Assembly: GCA_030068145.1 (NCBI GenBank)
Contig: JAPJBO010000039.1
Coordinates: 1 to 64,000 of the forward strand
DNA length: 64,000 bases
Source: Diplonema papillatum
Lineage: Eukaryota > Euglenozoa > Diplonemea > Diplonemida > Diplonemidae
Direction: 5' to 3'
In this document: positions 1 through 9,265 of the stretch, piece after piece
Numbering within the stretch: the first letter of the stretch is position 1
How the letters are laid out: every line of letters starts with the position of its first letter
Notes under the pieces: generated by a model
The model's input: the letters and a program-made list of their open reading frames with translations, nothing else
The model's database searches: none
Told to the model about the DNA's origin: nothing
Program-made: the position numbers and the translations under genes

Positions 1-3000
1 CCGCTTGCATGTGCGCCCTACACCTCTCTGAGTCCTTCATCAGCGCCATCCACGTCATGACTCGTCGGTAGTGCACGGCCACCGGTGGATCCACCAAGTG
101 ACCCTTCCTCACGAGCGAGAGGCTAATCGCGGCGCAACGTCCCCGCCTATCCCTACCTGCAAGTCCCCTTTCAATTGCAGCTGTCAACTGTGCGAGCCAC
201 TTCTTCTCCGGCTCCTGTACCTCTACCCCGTAAATTGCCTTCGGGATCACGACCGAAGCGTAGATCCTCTCCTTCTTCTCCTGCGGCAGGGGTAACTTGC
301 CCGCCCTCTTCGCGATTTTGGACGCCTCGTCCAACCTGCTCGACAAGACCTTCTGGGCGCCTCCGTCGGTACCCAAACCTGCCCCCAAGCACTTCAACCA
401 CGCCACCTTCTCGACCTCCTGGCCGGCTATCCGAGGGTTGGCCTCGGCTTCGCTCTTCCGCTTTCTCTTCCTACCGCCCTCCTCCTCGTCCGGTGGACGC
501 TTAGCCCTCATTTCCGTCCATTTGCTCTTTCGGGCGTTGGGTCGCTGACCCGTGTCGCCGCAAAACTCCTCCGTCAAAGCCACTGCCCGCGTCATATCCG
601 GCTTCGTCCTCGTCACGACCTCGGTGTCATCCGCAAATGCTTGCGGTTCGGCCCCCGGGACCTCCTCTTCAACGAGATACATCCAGACCGACACGAGCGC
701 GTTCAGGAAGATTACGCTCAGCGGACAGCCCTGCAGAATCCCGTTCGTCGCCTTGAACTCCTTCCCCAGCCCCGCCGGAAGCTTGAACCGTCGCCTCAGC
801 TGGCGGTACATGCCCCGCACTGCATTCAACACTGATGGCGGCAGTCCCATGTCTTCCACAAGCTTCAACATGATCTCTTGCGGTATGCGGTCAAAACACT
901 TGCTGTAGTCGAACGCCACGGCGAAAAGATCCTCGTCGTTCAGCAGAGCCGCTTCCATCTTCGCCGCCAAGAGCCAGTACACCTCCTGCGTCCTTCCCTT
1001 CTTCCTGAAACCGCGTTGATCGGGGTGCGCCCATGATTCTTGCCATTCCCTTACGAAACGGAGGCGCGTCGCCGCCCAGAGGCGGTACATAACGCTCGTT
1101 ATCGTGATCGGGCGTTGCTCGAGAGGCTGCGGACCCTCCCCCTTCGGGATCAACACCACCAGCGCCTGCGCCACCACCTCGGGCCAGCTGCCGGCCCCCT
1201 CCACGTCGTTCAGCGCCAGCGCAATCACGTCGAGGAGAGGCACCGGCAGCGTCTTCAACTCGCACACTCGCCAGCCGTCCATCCCCCCGGCTTTCCGCGC
1301 CTTCATCTTCTTCAGCGTCGCGCTCAGGTCTTCTCCGGTCAACGGGCGGTCCTCGCAAGCTCCCCTCTTCACGTACTTGCCATACCTTCGCACGAAGTCC
1401 TCCCACTTCGGCTCCCGTACCTCCTTGTACATCTGGAACACGCCTCCCCACGCCTTCTCGCCTCGCAGGATCTCATCCATCTCATGGAGATCGGCGGTCA
1501 CCGACCCATCTCCCCTCTCGACGAACAGGGTGCTGTGCCTCTCCGGCTGCTTGCACCAGTCGTAGACACGCTTGGGGTTGTCGTCGATCGCCCGACGCAT
1601 CTCCCCCCTCCACGTTTCCAGCCTTTTTGTTCTCCTCGCCGCCCGCGTCCTTTCGTGCTCCTTCTTCAACATGCCGCAGAGCGCCTGCAGCTCAGGCAGT
1701 GCAGGCGGGTTCGCCTCCTCCCACAGGCGCGAATCAACGTGCTTGACGCCCGCCCTGCGGGCTTTTCTCCACACTCTCATCTCCTCCGTGCTCGGCTGGC
1801 CGCAGGTGTCCCGCTTCTCTCCCAGCCGCACCAGCTCCTCGAGTCTTCTGCAGGAGCCGAGTCTCGCCCTCGTGTCCCGGTCATCCGCATCCGCCTCTCC
1901 GTCAACTTGCCTCGCCGCAGGGCTGCGCACGCACTCTCCCGCCTGCTGCCCTCTCCCGACGTATTGGCGCGGCTTCTCCAGTAGCCCTCCACTCCTCTCC
2001 AGCAGGTACTGTTCTGCAGCATCGCACACCGTCTTCCATTTCGCGTCGACCCCCTGCGCGGCTCGATACCGGTGTGCAGCTTCCTTGGCCCATTTCTCCG
2101 CCATGCCGAATTCTTCCTCGGGGTCCATCGCGCTCCAATCTGCGACAGGGAAGGTCCTCGGTAGCTTCAGTTGCGGGTAGCGCTGCTCCAACCGCTCGAG
2201 ATCCAACCTCACCACGACTGGCCTGTGAGTCGGTATCGACTCGGCTGTCAGTACGTTCACCCCCGATATCGCCACTGCCGCCACCGAGTTCGCGAATATC
2301 GCGTCTATACGCCTTCCTTTCTTCGACGCCATGCACGTGGCCGCAGGTTGTTGGGCGTACTGCTTGGCCCACGTACTGCCGACATCGACCCACTTCCCGG
2401 ATTGGACGGCTGCGTTCAAAATCGGGCTTTCCTCGGGCTCGACGTTGAAGTCCCCCGCGATGAGAATTGGCACGTCTCCTAGGGTGGCCGCGTAGCTGAG
2501 GGTATCCGCCAGGATCTCCTCCGTTGCGTCCTCATCTGACACGACCCCGTAGATCGACATCATGGAGAGGCTCCTCCTCCCGTCCCCGTACGCCACCTGT
2601 GCGTGCGCAAATCTACCTTTCTCCCAATGTCGCTTCGTCAGTTCCCCCGGCGGAACCGCGCGCGCGGGCAGTTCGGTCGCCGCGGAGAACGCTACTCCCC
2701 CGTACTCCGTCCGCAAAGCCGTCTTTATCCGAGTCTGGCCCTGCATGCGTCCCCAAACCAGCCTCTTCCCTCTACTTCGGGCTTCCCCCTCCGCCTGGGC
2801 CCTGTCCCTCTCGCACACCCTCACCTCTTGCAAAGCCAGCAAATCCACCTTCCTTCCCCAGGCTTCCATTGTGTGGACTTCTGGGTGCGCGAGCAAGGAC
2901 GTGACATTGGCGGAGGCGGCGATCAGCCCTGTCACCGCCGGTCCCGGATTCTCGTGCACATCCCCGCACGTCAGCAGAGATCCCCTTCCGACGTCCTTGT

Positions 3001-4699
3001 GTAACCCCTCTTCGGGATTGGGGTCATCGTTGTCGGCTGCGAGAGTCGTGCCGTGTCTGACGTGGCTGCCGTCGACAGGGAGGCCGCCGAAGAATGGGTG
3101 CCGCTTCCCCTCAAACCTGCTTCCAAAGTGGGACACGTCGTCCACAGGGGGGCGATGCAGGCCGCCGTAGCATGAGTGTCGCCCCCCTGCTGACCTGCTT
3201 CCCAAGTAAAACACGCCGCCCACAGGGCGTTGCAGGCCGCCGCAGAATGCGTGCCGCACCCCTTCAAACCGGCTTCCCAAGTAGAACACGTCGCCAACAG
3301 GGGGGCGATGCAGGCCGCCGTAAAACGAGTGTCGCCCCCCTGCTGTCCTGCTTCCCAAGTAAAACACGTCGCCAACCGGGCGGTGCAGGCCGCCGTAGAA
3401 CGCGTGTTGCACCGTTTTAATCCGACTTCCACAGTAAAACACGTCGCCAGCGGTGGGGCGGTGCAGGCCGCCGTAGCATGAGTGCCGCCCCCCTGCCGAC
3501 CTGCTTCTCGAGTAGAACACGCCACCAACAGGGCGGTGCAGGCCGCCGCAGAATGCGTGCCGCACCCCCTTAAACCGGCTTCCCAAGTAGAACCCGTTGC
3601 CAACAGGGGGGCGATGCAGGCCGCCGTAAAACGAGTGTCGCCCCCCTGCTGACCAGCTTCCCGAATAAAAGTCGTCGCCAGCAGGGCGGTGCAGGCCGCC
3701 GTAGAATGCGTGCTGCACCGCTTCAATTCGGCTTCCACAGTAAAACACGCCGCCAGCAGTGGGGCGGCGCAGGCCGCCGTAGAATGAGTGCCGCACCCTT
3801 ATAAACCCGCTTTCAAAACAGAGCACGTCCGAGGGGCCCCTACCGCCGGGTGTGACGGTCTCGTCGCGCCTGTCGCGTTGGCCGTCGACGCGGTTGCCAG
3901 CAGCCGGGAGGCCGCGGAAGAACAAGTGCCGCATCCCATCGAATTCGTCACCAAAGTGGCCCTCGTCCCCGTACGTACGATGACCGTCAGCAGGGGGGCG
4001 GTGCGAACCTGCTGCGCCCCCGACTGCGCCGTTAAGAGCTAGCACGACCACGGGCTCCGGTGCGTCTACTTCTGCTTCCCCTTGGCGTTGCCACCTTTCT
4101 GCTTCTTCCTCTTCGTCCCTTCCTCCCCATCCGAGGAGGCTTGGCTGCCCATTTCCGCGTCCTTGCCACCTTTCTGGTGTGCCGCCGGCTTCACCTGTTC
4201 CCTGAACTCTCGTACGGTCTCCCGAATCTCCTCGTTCTCCCTCCGTTGTTCGCTGAGCTCTTTCCTCATCTCCTTCATTTCCTCCAGGCTGGCTTTGAGC
4301 CCCTCGTTTTCCTCCTTCAGGAGCCGCATTTCCTTCCGCATCTCTTCCATTTGCTCCCTCTGCCTCACCTCCGCCCCATTCGTCGTGTCCACTTCGCCCA
4401 TCCCTGTGTCTCTCTCTCCTCTGCCGGTTAAGCACGCCGTCAGCTTTGTTGCGAGCCCCTCGAAGAGTCCCTTGAGCATTTCTTCCATCGCCACCGTCGG
4501 ACTCCCTGCACCCCCGGCCGCTCCCGGAGGGATGTTTCCCCAGCCCCCTCCTCTGTCGTTTTTTGCGCCGTCGTTTTTTGCTCCTTCCCGCGCCTTGCTC
4601 CCCGGCTGCGCCGCACTCCCCAACACCGGAAACTCCTCTCTCCGAAACACCCTGCCCTGCCCCGTAGCGGGTTGGACCTCCTTCCGCCCCGTCTCCCAT
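1..4699 (-). CDS. Non-LTR retrotransposon ORF2: repeat block, 2A-like site, AP endonuclease, reverse transcriptase (3' part off window)
   Basis: The frame is open on the minus strand from 4915 down to the window edge. In-frame ATGs are at 4699 and 3934, so the start is uncertain; a -1 frameshift from ORF1 is also possible. Order of parts: a 25/26-residue repeat block (about 3815-3090), a 2A-like motif (2962-2939), an endonuclease/exonuclease/phosphatase-fold AP endonuclease (about 2935-2180; LLALQEV, AGDFN, RRIDAIF, THRPVVV) and a reverse transcriptase. RT landmarks are QRGFRKKG (about 1018-995), the palm motif FDYSKCFD (about 917-894), GILQGCPLS (about 740-715) and the catalytic FADD box at 637-626. 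The protein would nick target DNA and prime reverse transcription there (family knowledge). The end lies left of position 1, so RNase H, zinc knuckle and 3' tail cannot be judged. No stop or frameshift is visible, so the copy may be recent. Confidence 0.9.
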   Translation of the reverse strand, partial: MGDGAEGGPTRYGAGQGVSERGVSGVGECGAAGEQGAGRSKKRRRKKRQRRGLGKHPSGSGRGCRESDGGDGRNAQGTLRGARNKADGVLNRQRRERHRDGRSGHDEWGGGEAEGANGRDAEGNAAPEGGKRGAQSQPGGNEGDEERAQRTTEGERGDSGDRTRVQGTGEAGGTPERWQGRGNGQPSLLGWGGRDEEEEAERWQRQGEAEVDAPEPVVVLALNGAVGGAAGSHRPPADGHRTYGDEGHFGDEFDGMRHLFFRGLPAAGNRVDGQRDRRDETVTPGGRGPSDVLCFESGFIRVRHSFYGGLRRPTAGGVFYCGSRIEAVQHAFYGGLHRPAGDDFYSGSWSAGGRHSFYGGLHRPPVGNGFYLGSRFKGVRHAFCGGLHRPVGGVFYSRSRSAGGRHSCYGGLHRPTAGDVFYCGSRIKTVQHAFYGGLHRPVGDVFYLGSRTAGGRHSFYGGLHRPPVGDVFYLGSRFEGVRHAFCGGLQRPVGGVFYLGSRSAGGRHSCYGGLHRPPVDDVSHFGSRFEGKRHPFFGGLPVDGSHVRHGTTLAADNDDPNPEEGLHKDVGRGSLLTCGDVHENPGPAVTGLIAASANVTSLLAHPEVHTMEAWGRKVDLLALQEVRVCERDRAQAEGEARSRGKRLVWGRMQGQTRIKTALRTEYGGVAFSAATELPARAVPPGELTKRHWEKGRFAHAQVAYGDGRRSLSMMSIYGVVSDEDATEEILADTLSYAATLGDVPILIAGDFNVEPEESPILNAAVQSGKWVDVGSTWAKQYAQQPAATCMASKKGRRIDAIFANSVAAVAISGVNVLTAESIPTHRPVVVRLDLERLEQRYPQLKLPRTFPVADWSAMDPEEEFGMAEKWAKEAAHRYRAAQGVDAKWKTVCDAAEQYLLERSGGLLEKPRQYVGRGQQAGECVRSPAARQVDGEADADDRDTRARLGSCRRLEELVRLGEKRDTCGQPSTEEMRVWRKARRAGVKHVDSRLWEEANPPALPELQALCGMLKKEHERTRAARRTKRLETWRGEMRRAIDDNPKRVYDWCKQPERHSTLFVERGDGSVTADLHEMDEILRGEKAWGGVFQMYKEVREPKWEDFVRRYGKYVKRGACEDRPLTGEDLSATLKKMKARKAGGMDGWRVCELKTLPVPLLDVIALALNDVEGAGSWPEVVAQALVVLIPKGEGPQPLEQRPITITSVMYRLWAATRLRFVREWQESWAHPDQRGFRKKGRTQEVYWLLAAKMEAALLNDEDLFAVAFDYSKCFDRIPQEIMLKLVEDMGLPPSVLNAVRGMYRQLRRRFKLPAGLGKEFKATNGILQGCPLSVIFLNALVSVWMYLVEEEVPGAEPQAFADDTEVVTRTKPDMTRAVALTEEFCGDTGQRPNARKSKWTEMRAKRPPDEEEGGRKRKRKSEAEANPRIAGQEVEKVAWLKCLGAGLGTDGGAQKVLSSRLDEASKIAKRAGKLPLPQEKKERIYASVVIPKAIYGVEVQEPEKKWLAQLTAAIERGLAGRDRRGRCAAISLSLVRKGHLVDPPVAVHYRRVMTWMALMKDSERCRAHMQA
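2939..2977 (-). other. 2A-like ribosome-skipping motif between the ORF2 repeat block and endonuclease
   Basis: The ORF2 frame reads LLTCGDVHENPGP, with the predicted Gly-Pro break between codons 2944-2942 and 2941-2939. The family consensus is D-x-E-x-N-P-G-P; here the usual Glu at the third position is His. It is followed directly by a residue run of the type ANVTSLL that leads into the AP endonuclease. The same layout (2A just before the endonuclease) is known from trypanosome L1Tc/ingi and some animal APE-type elements. If active, it would release the repeat block from the enzyme part during translation. The His substitution makes activity uncertain. Confidence 0.7.
3090..3815 (-). repeat. 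In-frame tandem repeats, alternating 75/78 bp with a 306-bp higher-order unit
   Basis: A GCAGGCCGCC-type core recurs at 3157, 3232, 3310, 3385, 3463, 3538, 3616, 3691 and 3769, so spacing alternates strictly 75 and 78 bp. In the ORF2 frame each unit codes for about 25 or 26 residues built around RH(S/A)FYGGLHRP...VFYLGSR. Four successive unit types repeat as a block of 306 bp (unit at 3769 matches 3463). About nine full copies lie between degenerate edge copies. Both this frame and a second minus-strand frame are stop-free. Function is unknown; aromatic/Gly-rich repeats of this kind are not part of standard AP endonuclease-RT ORFs. Confidence 0.9.
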
Positions 4700-6729
4700 T
4701 TTTTCATGAAAGACCGAGACCCGTCCCAGACCGACCCCCGCGCCACCCCGGCCGACATCGACTGACTCACGAGCCAAAGCTCCCCCTGCACTTCGAGGTC
4801 CATTGCCGGCGGCGCTGTCAGTGCCTCGACCAGCCACACTGCTCTTCCTCTCCTGCTTTCTCTCGCCTCCCTTGCCTCTGCCTGCCAACCCTGCTCCCCC
4901 AATGACCTCACGACCTCATCCGCCGTCATATCCAGAGGGGGCCCCTCGACCGTAAACTTCCTCGTCCTGCCCAGCGCTCTGCAAGCCTCGTCCATCTTCC
5001 CCCTCTCCACACGCACTGCCACCTTCCCGTCCGCTCCCTTTCCGAGGCCCATCGTCGCAATACCTCCGCTCTTCAACACACCCGCCATCTTCGACGCCTC
5101 CTCCTCAGAATCCACCCAAACCATTCCCAGGCGGCTCCTCTCCTTGTCCTCGTGCAAGGCCCTCACGAAGATCCCACTCTCCCCCGAGCTCTTCAACACC
5201 TTATCCGCCTCCGCCGGCGAGACGAAGCAGATGCCCTCAGCTGTCGAACCAACCAGCCTGAACCTGGTTAGCACCCGCTTGCAATGCTTCGACATCCTGA
5301 GGTAGACCCCTTCTCGTGTCTCCCCCTCCCCCAACTTCGTTTGCACCACGACCTGGGCGCTCTCTCCCCGGCAGCTCCTCTTTGGCTCCTTTGCGTCGTA
5401 GAACGCCTCCAGAGGTGCCTGTGACGACACCCAAACTGACAGCGTCCTCGCCGTCCCCTCGCCCCTCCAGGTGATGCTCCGCTCCTCGGAGTGCTGCACG
5501 GGAACCGGGAATGTGGTCACCACTGCCGCCCGTGCGTTCTTCCGTGCGAAGGCGGTAGCGCCCAGCGCTTCGCCACGCCACACCACTACTCCGGCCGCGC
5601 TCCGGTTGTAGTGTTCGGCCTCCCCCGTCTCTACCTTCCACTCCGCTCCGCGCAGGCAGCCTATTGGAAGACGCCGCGTCGGCCTTTCCGGTCCGCTGTT
5701 GTTCGTCCTCAGGGGGAGCCCCACGTTCAGTTGGGGCGTAACCTGCGCCGCGTGTACCGGCGCCGCCATCCCTTCCTCCCTCCAACGCACAGCCCTGTAG
5801 TGCGACCCGGTGTAACTGAGCTTGATGTCTCGCTCGTCCAGCACCAGGTCGCCTACCTTCCCCGTCTCTCCTGGCCACAGCACTGTCGCGCGCATGGTGT
5901 CGTCGGGCGCCAGCTCGAACACCACCACCCGTCGCCCGACTTCCCACGCCAGCGCCTGCAGCGTGAGGTGGTCGCCCCACGTTCCGAGGCGCGCCATCCT
6001 CGCCAGGTATTGCTTGGCGCAGCCCTCGACATGGCCGGTGATGTCCCTGGCGGTCAAGGACTCTACCGCTAGCCTCCTCAGCTGGGCATGGTGAGCCGCC
6101 GTCCCGTGCAGCACGTACGATAACGCACGAAACTGGCAGTCACCCTGCGCCCCCGCCTCTCGCTCCTCCAGGCCAAACATGCCGAGGCGTTCCTCCAGGC
6201 TCTTCTTCCGCGTCTCTCTTTGCACGCTCTTGCTGCCTGCTGCCACGACCGCTCTTTCCCGTACAGTCCCATCCATATCACCCTCTGTCCGAGGCATGTC
6301 CACGCGCGTCCTTCGTCTGGCTTCCCCTAGCAGCTGCTGCGCGCGTCTCGTCCTTCCCAGCAGCCTGTGTGGGCACGCCACCTGACGCAAAATCCAGAGT
6401 CGGACTCTGTCTATCCCGCCCACCAGCTTCACTGCGCCTCCCGGGCTCACTCGCTCTAGCGCCACGCAGGCCGCTTCCAGCTCCGCCTCTTCCACGTCGA
6501 GGCAGTCAACAACCTCTCCGAAGGTCCACGTCTGGTGGTCCCTCTTTCCTTCGGCGATGACGGCGACCTTGCCGTCGTCGTTCTTCGCTGCGCCGTATCG
6601 AATCACGGCCGTCTCCTCCCCTCCCGCACCCGGATACCAGGCCACTGACGCCCTCTCAGCCACCACCGGAGTGGTGCCCAGGATTCGCCACTTGGAGGCG
6701 GGGCGTCTCGACCGGAGAACACTCTTCAT
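4066..6729 (-). CDS. Non-LTR retrotransposon ORF1 with OTU-like cysteine protease domain and C-terminal coiled coil
   Basis: 887 codons, ATG at 6729, TAG at 4068-4066. Residues about 185-316 form an OTU-like domain: GDCQFRAL with Cys198, the mid-domain TWGDHLTLQALA (about 250-261), and a terminal GSHYRAV with His310 as likely catalytic partner. The Asp three residues before Cys in most OTUs is Gln195 here. About residues 330-700 hold low-identity alpha/beta stretches that look like RNA-binding modules but that I cannot name. About 770-850 is a Glu/Lys/Arg heptad coiled coil (repeated EEM, KEM, LKEENE), followed by a strongly basic tail (KRKKQKGG). Coiled coil plus basic tail is typical of ORF1 RNA chaperones that coat the element RNA; the OTU domain suggests removal of ubiquitin from a host or element target (inference). 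Its 3' end overlaps the ORF2 frame. Confidence 0.85.
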   Translation of the reverse strand: MKSVLRSRRPASKWRILGTTPVVAERASVAWYPGAGGEETAVIRYGAAKNDDGKVAVIAEGKRDHQTWTFGEVVDCLDVEEAELEAACVALERVSPGGAVKLVGGIDRVRLWILRQVACPHRLLGRTRRAQQLLGEARRRTRVDMPRTEGDMDGTVRERAVVAAGSKSVQRETRKKSLEERLGMFGLEEREAGAQGDCQFRALSYVLHGTAAHHAQLRRLAVESLTARDITGHVEGCAKQYLARMARLGTWGDHLTLQALAWEVGRRVVVFELAPDDTMRATVLWPGETGKVGDLVLDERDIKLSYTGSHYRAVRWREEGMAAPVHAAQVTPQLNVGLPLRTNNSGPERPTRRLPIGCLRGAEWKVETGEAEHYNRSAAGVVVWRGEALGATAFARKNARAAVVTTFPVPVQHSEERSITWRGEGTARTLSVWVSSQAPLEAFYDAKEPKRSCRGESAQVVVQTKLGEGETREGVYLRMSKHCKRVLTRFRLVGSTAEGICFVSPAEADKVLKSSGESGIFVRALHEDKERSRLGMVWVDSEEEASKMAGVLKSGGIATMGLGKGADGKVAVRVERGKMDEACRALGRTRKFTVEGPPLDMTADEVVRSLGEQGWQAEAREARESRRGRAVWLVEALTAPPAMDLEVQGELWLVSQSMSAGVARGSVWDGSRSFMKKWETGRKEVQPATGQGRVFRREEFPVLGSAAQPGSKAREGAKNDGAKNDRGGGWGNIPPGAAGGAGSPTVAMEEMLKGLFEGLATKLTACLTGRGERDTGMGEVDTTNGAEVRQREQMEEMRKEMRLLKEENEGLKASLEEMKEMRKELSEQRRENEEIRETVREFREQVKPAAHQKGGKDAEMGSQASSDGEEGTKRKKQKGGNAKGKQK

Positions 6730-7310
6730 TTTGTTTATTTTGTTGATAATGTATGTTGAATCCCTTGTGCGGAGTTCTTGCGTACTTCGTTACTTCGGTT
6801 TTCGGGGGCACCAGTCTTGAGTTTGACCTGGAATTTCCCCAGAAGGCCTCATGTGCTTTGGACAGCCCTTCCCCCCTCCGTCCGTAATTGGTTAACCTGA
6901 CCGATCTTATAAGGAAAGCTAGTGAAAGGTTTTGCCCGTTGAACCCGCTCCTGTGGCCGGCGGAAGGAAACAGACCTCCCCGCCGGAGAGAGTGCAAAGC
7001 TCGTTGCGGAAGTTCCGGGTTCATGCTTTTTAAACTCTTTTTCTTTTGTTTTGCTTGCCGGCTTTCCTTCAGTAGCCTCGGTCCGTTCTTCCAGAACTGA
7101 ACAACATCCTCGGTGAAATCCTGCTGCTGGCTACGACTATTGCTTCCTCTGGCGGAGAAACATCGGTCGGATTCAGGCGCCGTGTCCCTACCTTCGACTG
7201 CCAAGTCCCCAATTCTTATTTCTAGTGTCCCTACCTTCGACTGCCAAGTCCCCAATTCTTATTTCTAGTTTTCCCAGCGTTATTTGTCCGCCATTAGAAG
7301 GCTGAAATTG
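6730..7310 (-). other. Likely 5' leader of the OTU retrotransposon, with a 43-bp tandem duplication
   Basis: This stretch lies upstream of ORF1 on the minus strand. It holds no recognisable domain. An overlapping open frame (7255-6656) runs across the ORF1 start but resembles no known family and is probably incidental. Two perfect 43-bp copies sit at 7182-7224 and 7225-7267. Repeated 5' leader units are common in non-LTR elements, which is why I assign it to the element. The true 5' end and any target-site duplication were not found. Confidence 0.35.
7182..7267. repeat. Perfect 43-bp direct tandem duplication
   Basis: The unit starting GTGTCCCTACCTTCGACTGC occurs twice back to back (7182-7224, 7225-7267) and then breaks off at 7268. 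No third copy is present. Confidence 0.95.
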
Positions 7311-7799
7311 CACAGTCTCCGGTTGACCGTTGAGGCTTGAAGTGGGATGGGTAGGGATAAAAAAAATGGGTGGTGCTGTTCTTTAGACTGAGCTTTTTTC
7401 GCCGCTTGAAACCGGAGTCTTCTTGTGTGTTGTGTGAATATCCCGAGGGATGGGTGGGTGTCTTTTGCTCAAGTCTTTTTTTTTTTTTTTTTGTGTTCCC
7501 GGCGATTTCTTCTTTTTCTTGCGTCTTTTCTGCTGTTCTTTCCTTTTTGCTTTGTTTTGATCTGTTCCGCTCCTGACGTTGTTTGATCTCACTACCGAGC
7601 ACGACGCCGCAAGGCAAAAAGCCATTGAAAGGTGTGCGAGGAGAAGGCATTATGCGAAGCGCAACCCGGCATCCGACCTTGAGACTCCTTCTCGCCACAC
7701 GGAAGTACAAGGAAGCGCTGCAAGAGACAAAGACAACTCATCCTACCATTCTGACCAATAAGCGTGATGCGCGTCTGGTAGCCACGCGTGGTGATATCA
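7311..7799. other. Gene-free spacer with T-rich tract and dispersed repeat piece
   Basis: It starts with a 'tctccggttgacc' piece of a dispersed repeat family also seen at 8631. Then follow long T-rich segments (T run about 7477-7492). I see no protein-coding signal. Confidence 0.4.
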
Positions 7800-7814
7800 A
7801 AGACCTTGGGGTGA

Positions 7815-7926
7815 TTCCCCATTATGCTATTAAAGTTTGCTAATTTCCCCATTATGCTATTAAAGCTGCTAATTTCCCCATTATGCTATTAAAGCTGCTA
7901 ATTTCCCCATTATGCCATTAAAACAT
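7815..7926 (+). repeat. Left terminal array of 29-30 bp repeats
   Basis: Four near-identical units with the CCCC core at 7817, 7847, 7876 and 7905. The last unit diverges (GCCATTAAAAC). These form the left inverted end of the surrounding element. Confidence 0.9.
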
Positions 7927-8148
7927 TTTTTTGGGGTTTCGGCGGGTTCCCACCCGTTTTCCACAGTTTCCCGCGGCCTCTACCACGAACATGTCCTACC
8001 GTTTCGGGAATGGTTTCCCGCAAACCCTTGGATTTGCGTACGTATGTGAGGATACGGTAATAGCTTGCTGGTCATGAAATTTTGAGTACACTCCTTCAGG
8101 AGTCCTTGGTTGGTCCAAGACATGGCAGCATGGCCGACGGGAACACGT

Positions 8149-8186
8149 TCAAACCCGAAGTGCCCGCCCTGGCACTTCGGGTTTGA
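8149..8186. repeat. Perfect 16-bp hairpin in the foldback element centre
   Basis: TCAAACCCGAAGTGCC (8149-8164) is followed by a 6-base loop and its exact reverse complement (8171-8186). No T-run follows, so it does not look like a terminator. Confidence 0.9.
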
Positions 8187-9043
8187 CCCGGCGCCCATCA
8201 TGGCCACCGCAGCGGCATTCCACTGTATCTGAATCCACAACTGTGACAACACAAACTGGGCTCATGAAATGATGAAAAGCCTCATCAAATTTCCAAATGA
8301 GTACCACAAAGGTCCACGCTGCAGTGCAGCCTACAGTATGGTTCCCGAGTTTTACGCCAGAAGCGTTGCTTTGCTACAGTGCAGCTGAGACAGTGAGAGC
8401 TTAGCTTCGGTGCAGCTGTCTTTAGTCTGCTCCAACTTAGTCTGGTGTCAGATCACCAGCTGAGCTGTCAGTGCGAACCCTGCTGACCCCTTTTGGTGAA
8501 CATGCTGATTGTTTCCCGCGGACCAGCACAGTGCCAAGACGCTGTGGGCCAGTGTGGCTTGCAAAGTTAACAGTTCGGAAATAAGCCGTTTTCTCGCGTT
8601 TATTGTGGTTTAGAGGTTCGGTGTTTTAGGGTCTCCGGTTGACCATTGAGGCTGTGAGGCGGGTGGTATGTGGGTAGTAGGTATGCTTAAATACGGCTAG
8701 CCATGTTTGTAAGTGTTGCGACCGACACCAAGAAGAAATTCGCTTTGAATTTAGTCTTGGGCCCCCCACGCGCATGCATGTTGAGCAGGGGTTGCCATGC
8801 AGCTCGTATCGGTCTGTAATATGCGTTCTTACTTCCTTTGGGTTGAGGAGGTTTTCTCGAAACAATCTACTGACAATAGGCTAAGTAGCGCCGTCGAATC
8901 GATTTCATCAAACGACTGCTCGCGTTAGGCACGGTTAGAATGTGCATTGTCATTATCTTCCCCGAAAATGGACAAAACTACTCACAAAAAGTCTTGACCA
9001 GACTACCTGTGCTGTACTACGACCGCCAGTAGCCCAGTCGCAG

Positions 9044-9265
9044 AATGGGGAAACTAGCAAACTTTAATGGCATAATGGGGAAATTAGCAAAAAAAAACCC
9101 CCCAGAATGGGGAAATTAGCAGCTTTAATAGCATAATGGGGAAATTAGCAAACTTTAATAGCATAATGGGGGAAATTAGCAAACTTTAATAGCATAATGG
9201 GGGAAATTAGCAAACTTTAATAGCATAATGGGGAAATTAGCAAACTTTAATAGCATAATGGGGAA
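9044..9265 (-). repeat. Right terminal array of 29-31 bp repeats, inverted
   Basis: Seven to eight units reading AATGGGGAAATTAGCAAACT on the plus strand, the inverse of the left array. A short A-run and CCCCCC interruption at about 9090-9102 breaks the array. It holds more copies than the left arm, so array length has drifted between the arms. Confidence 0.9.

Noticed and set aside
891..2482. Several 100-300-aa frames on both strands
   Set aside because: They are other-frame readings of the ORF2 endonuclease-RT, whose own frame is open to the window edge and carries the motifs.
2971..3738. 255-aa minus-strand frame made of Cys/Thr/Ala-rich repeats
   Set aside because: It is the alternate frame of the ORF2 repeat block. 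The ORF2 frame runs straight into the 2A motif and endonuclease and is the better reading.
7815..9265. Possible CRISPR or origin iterons
   Set aside because: The repeats are directly adjacent, inverted at the two ends and flanked by a 9-bp duplication, so a transposon explains them.
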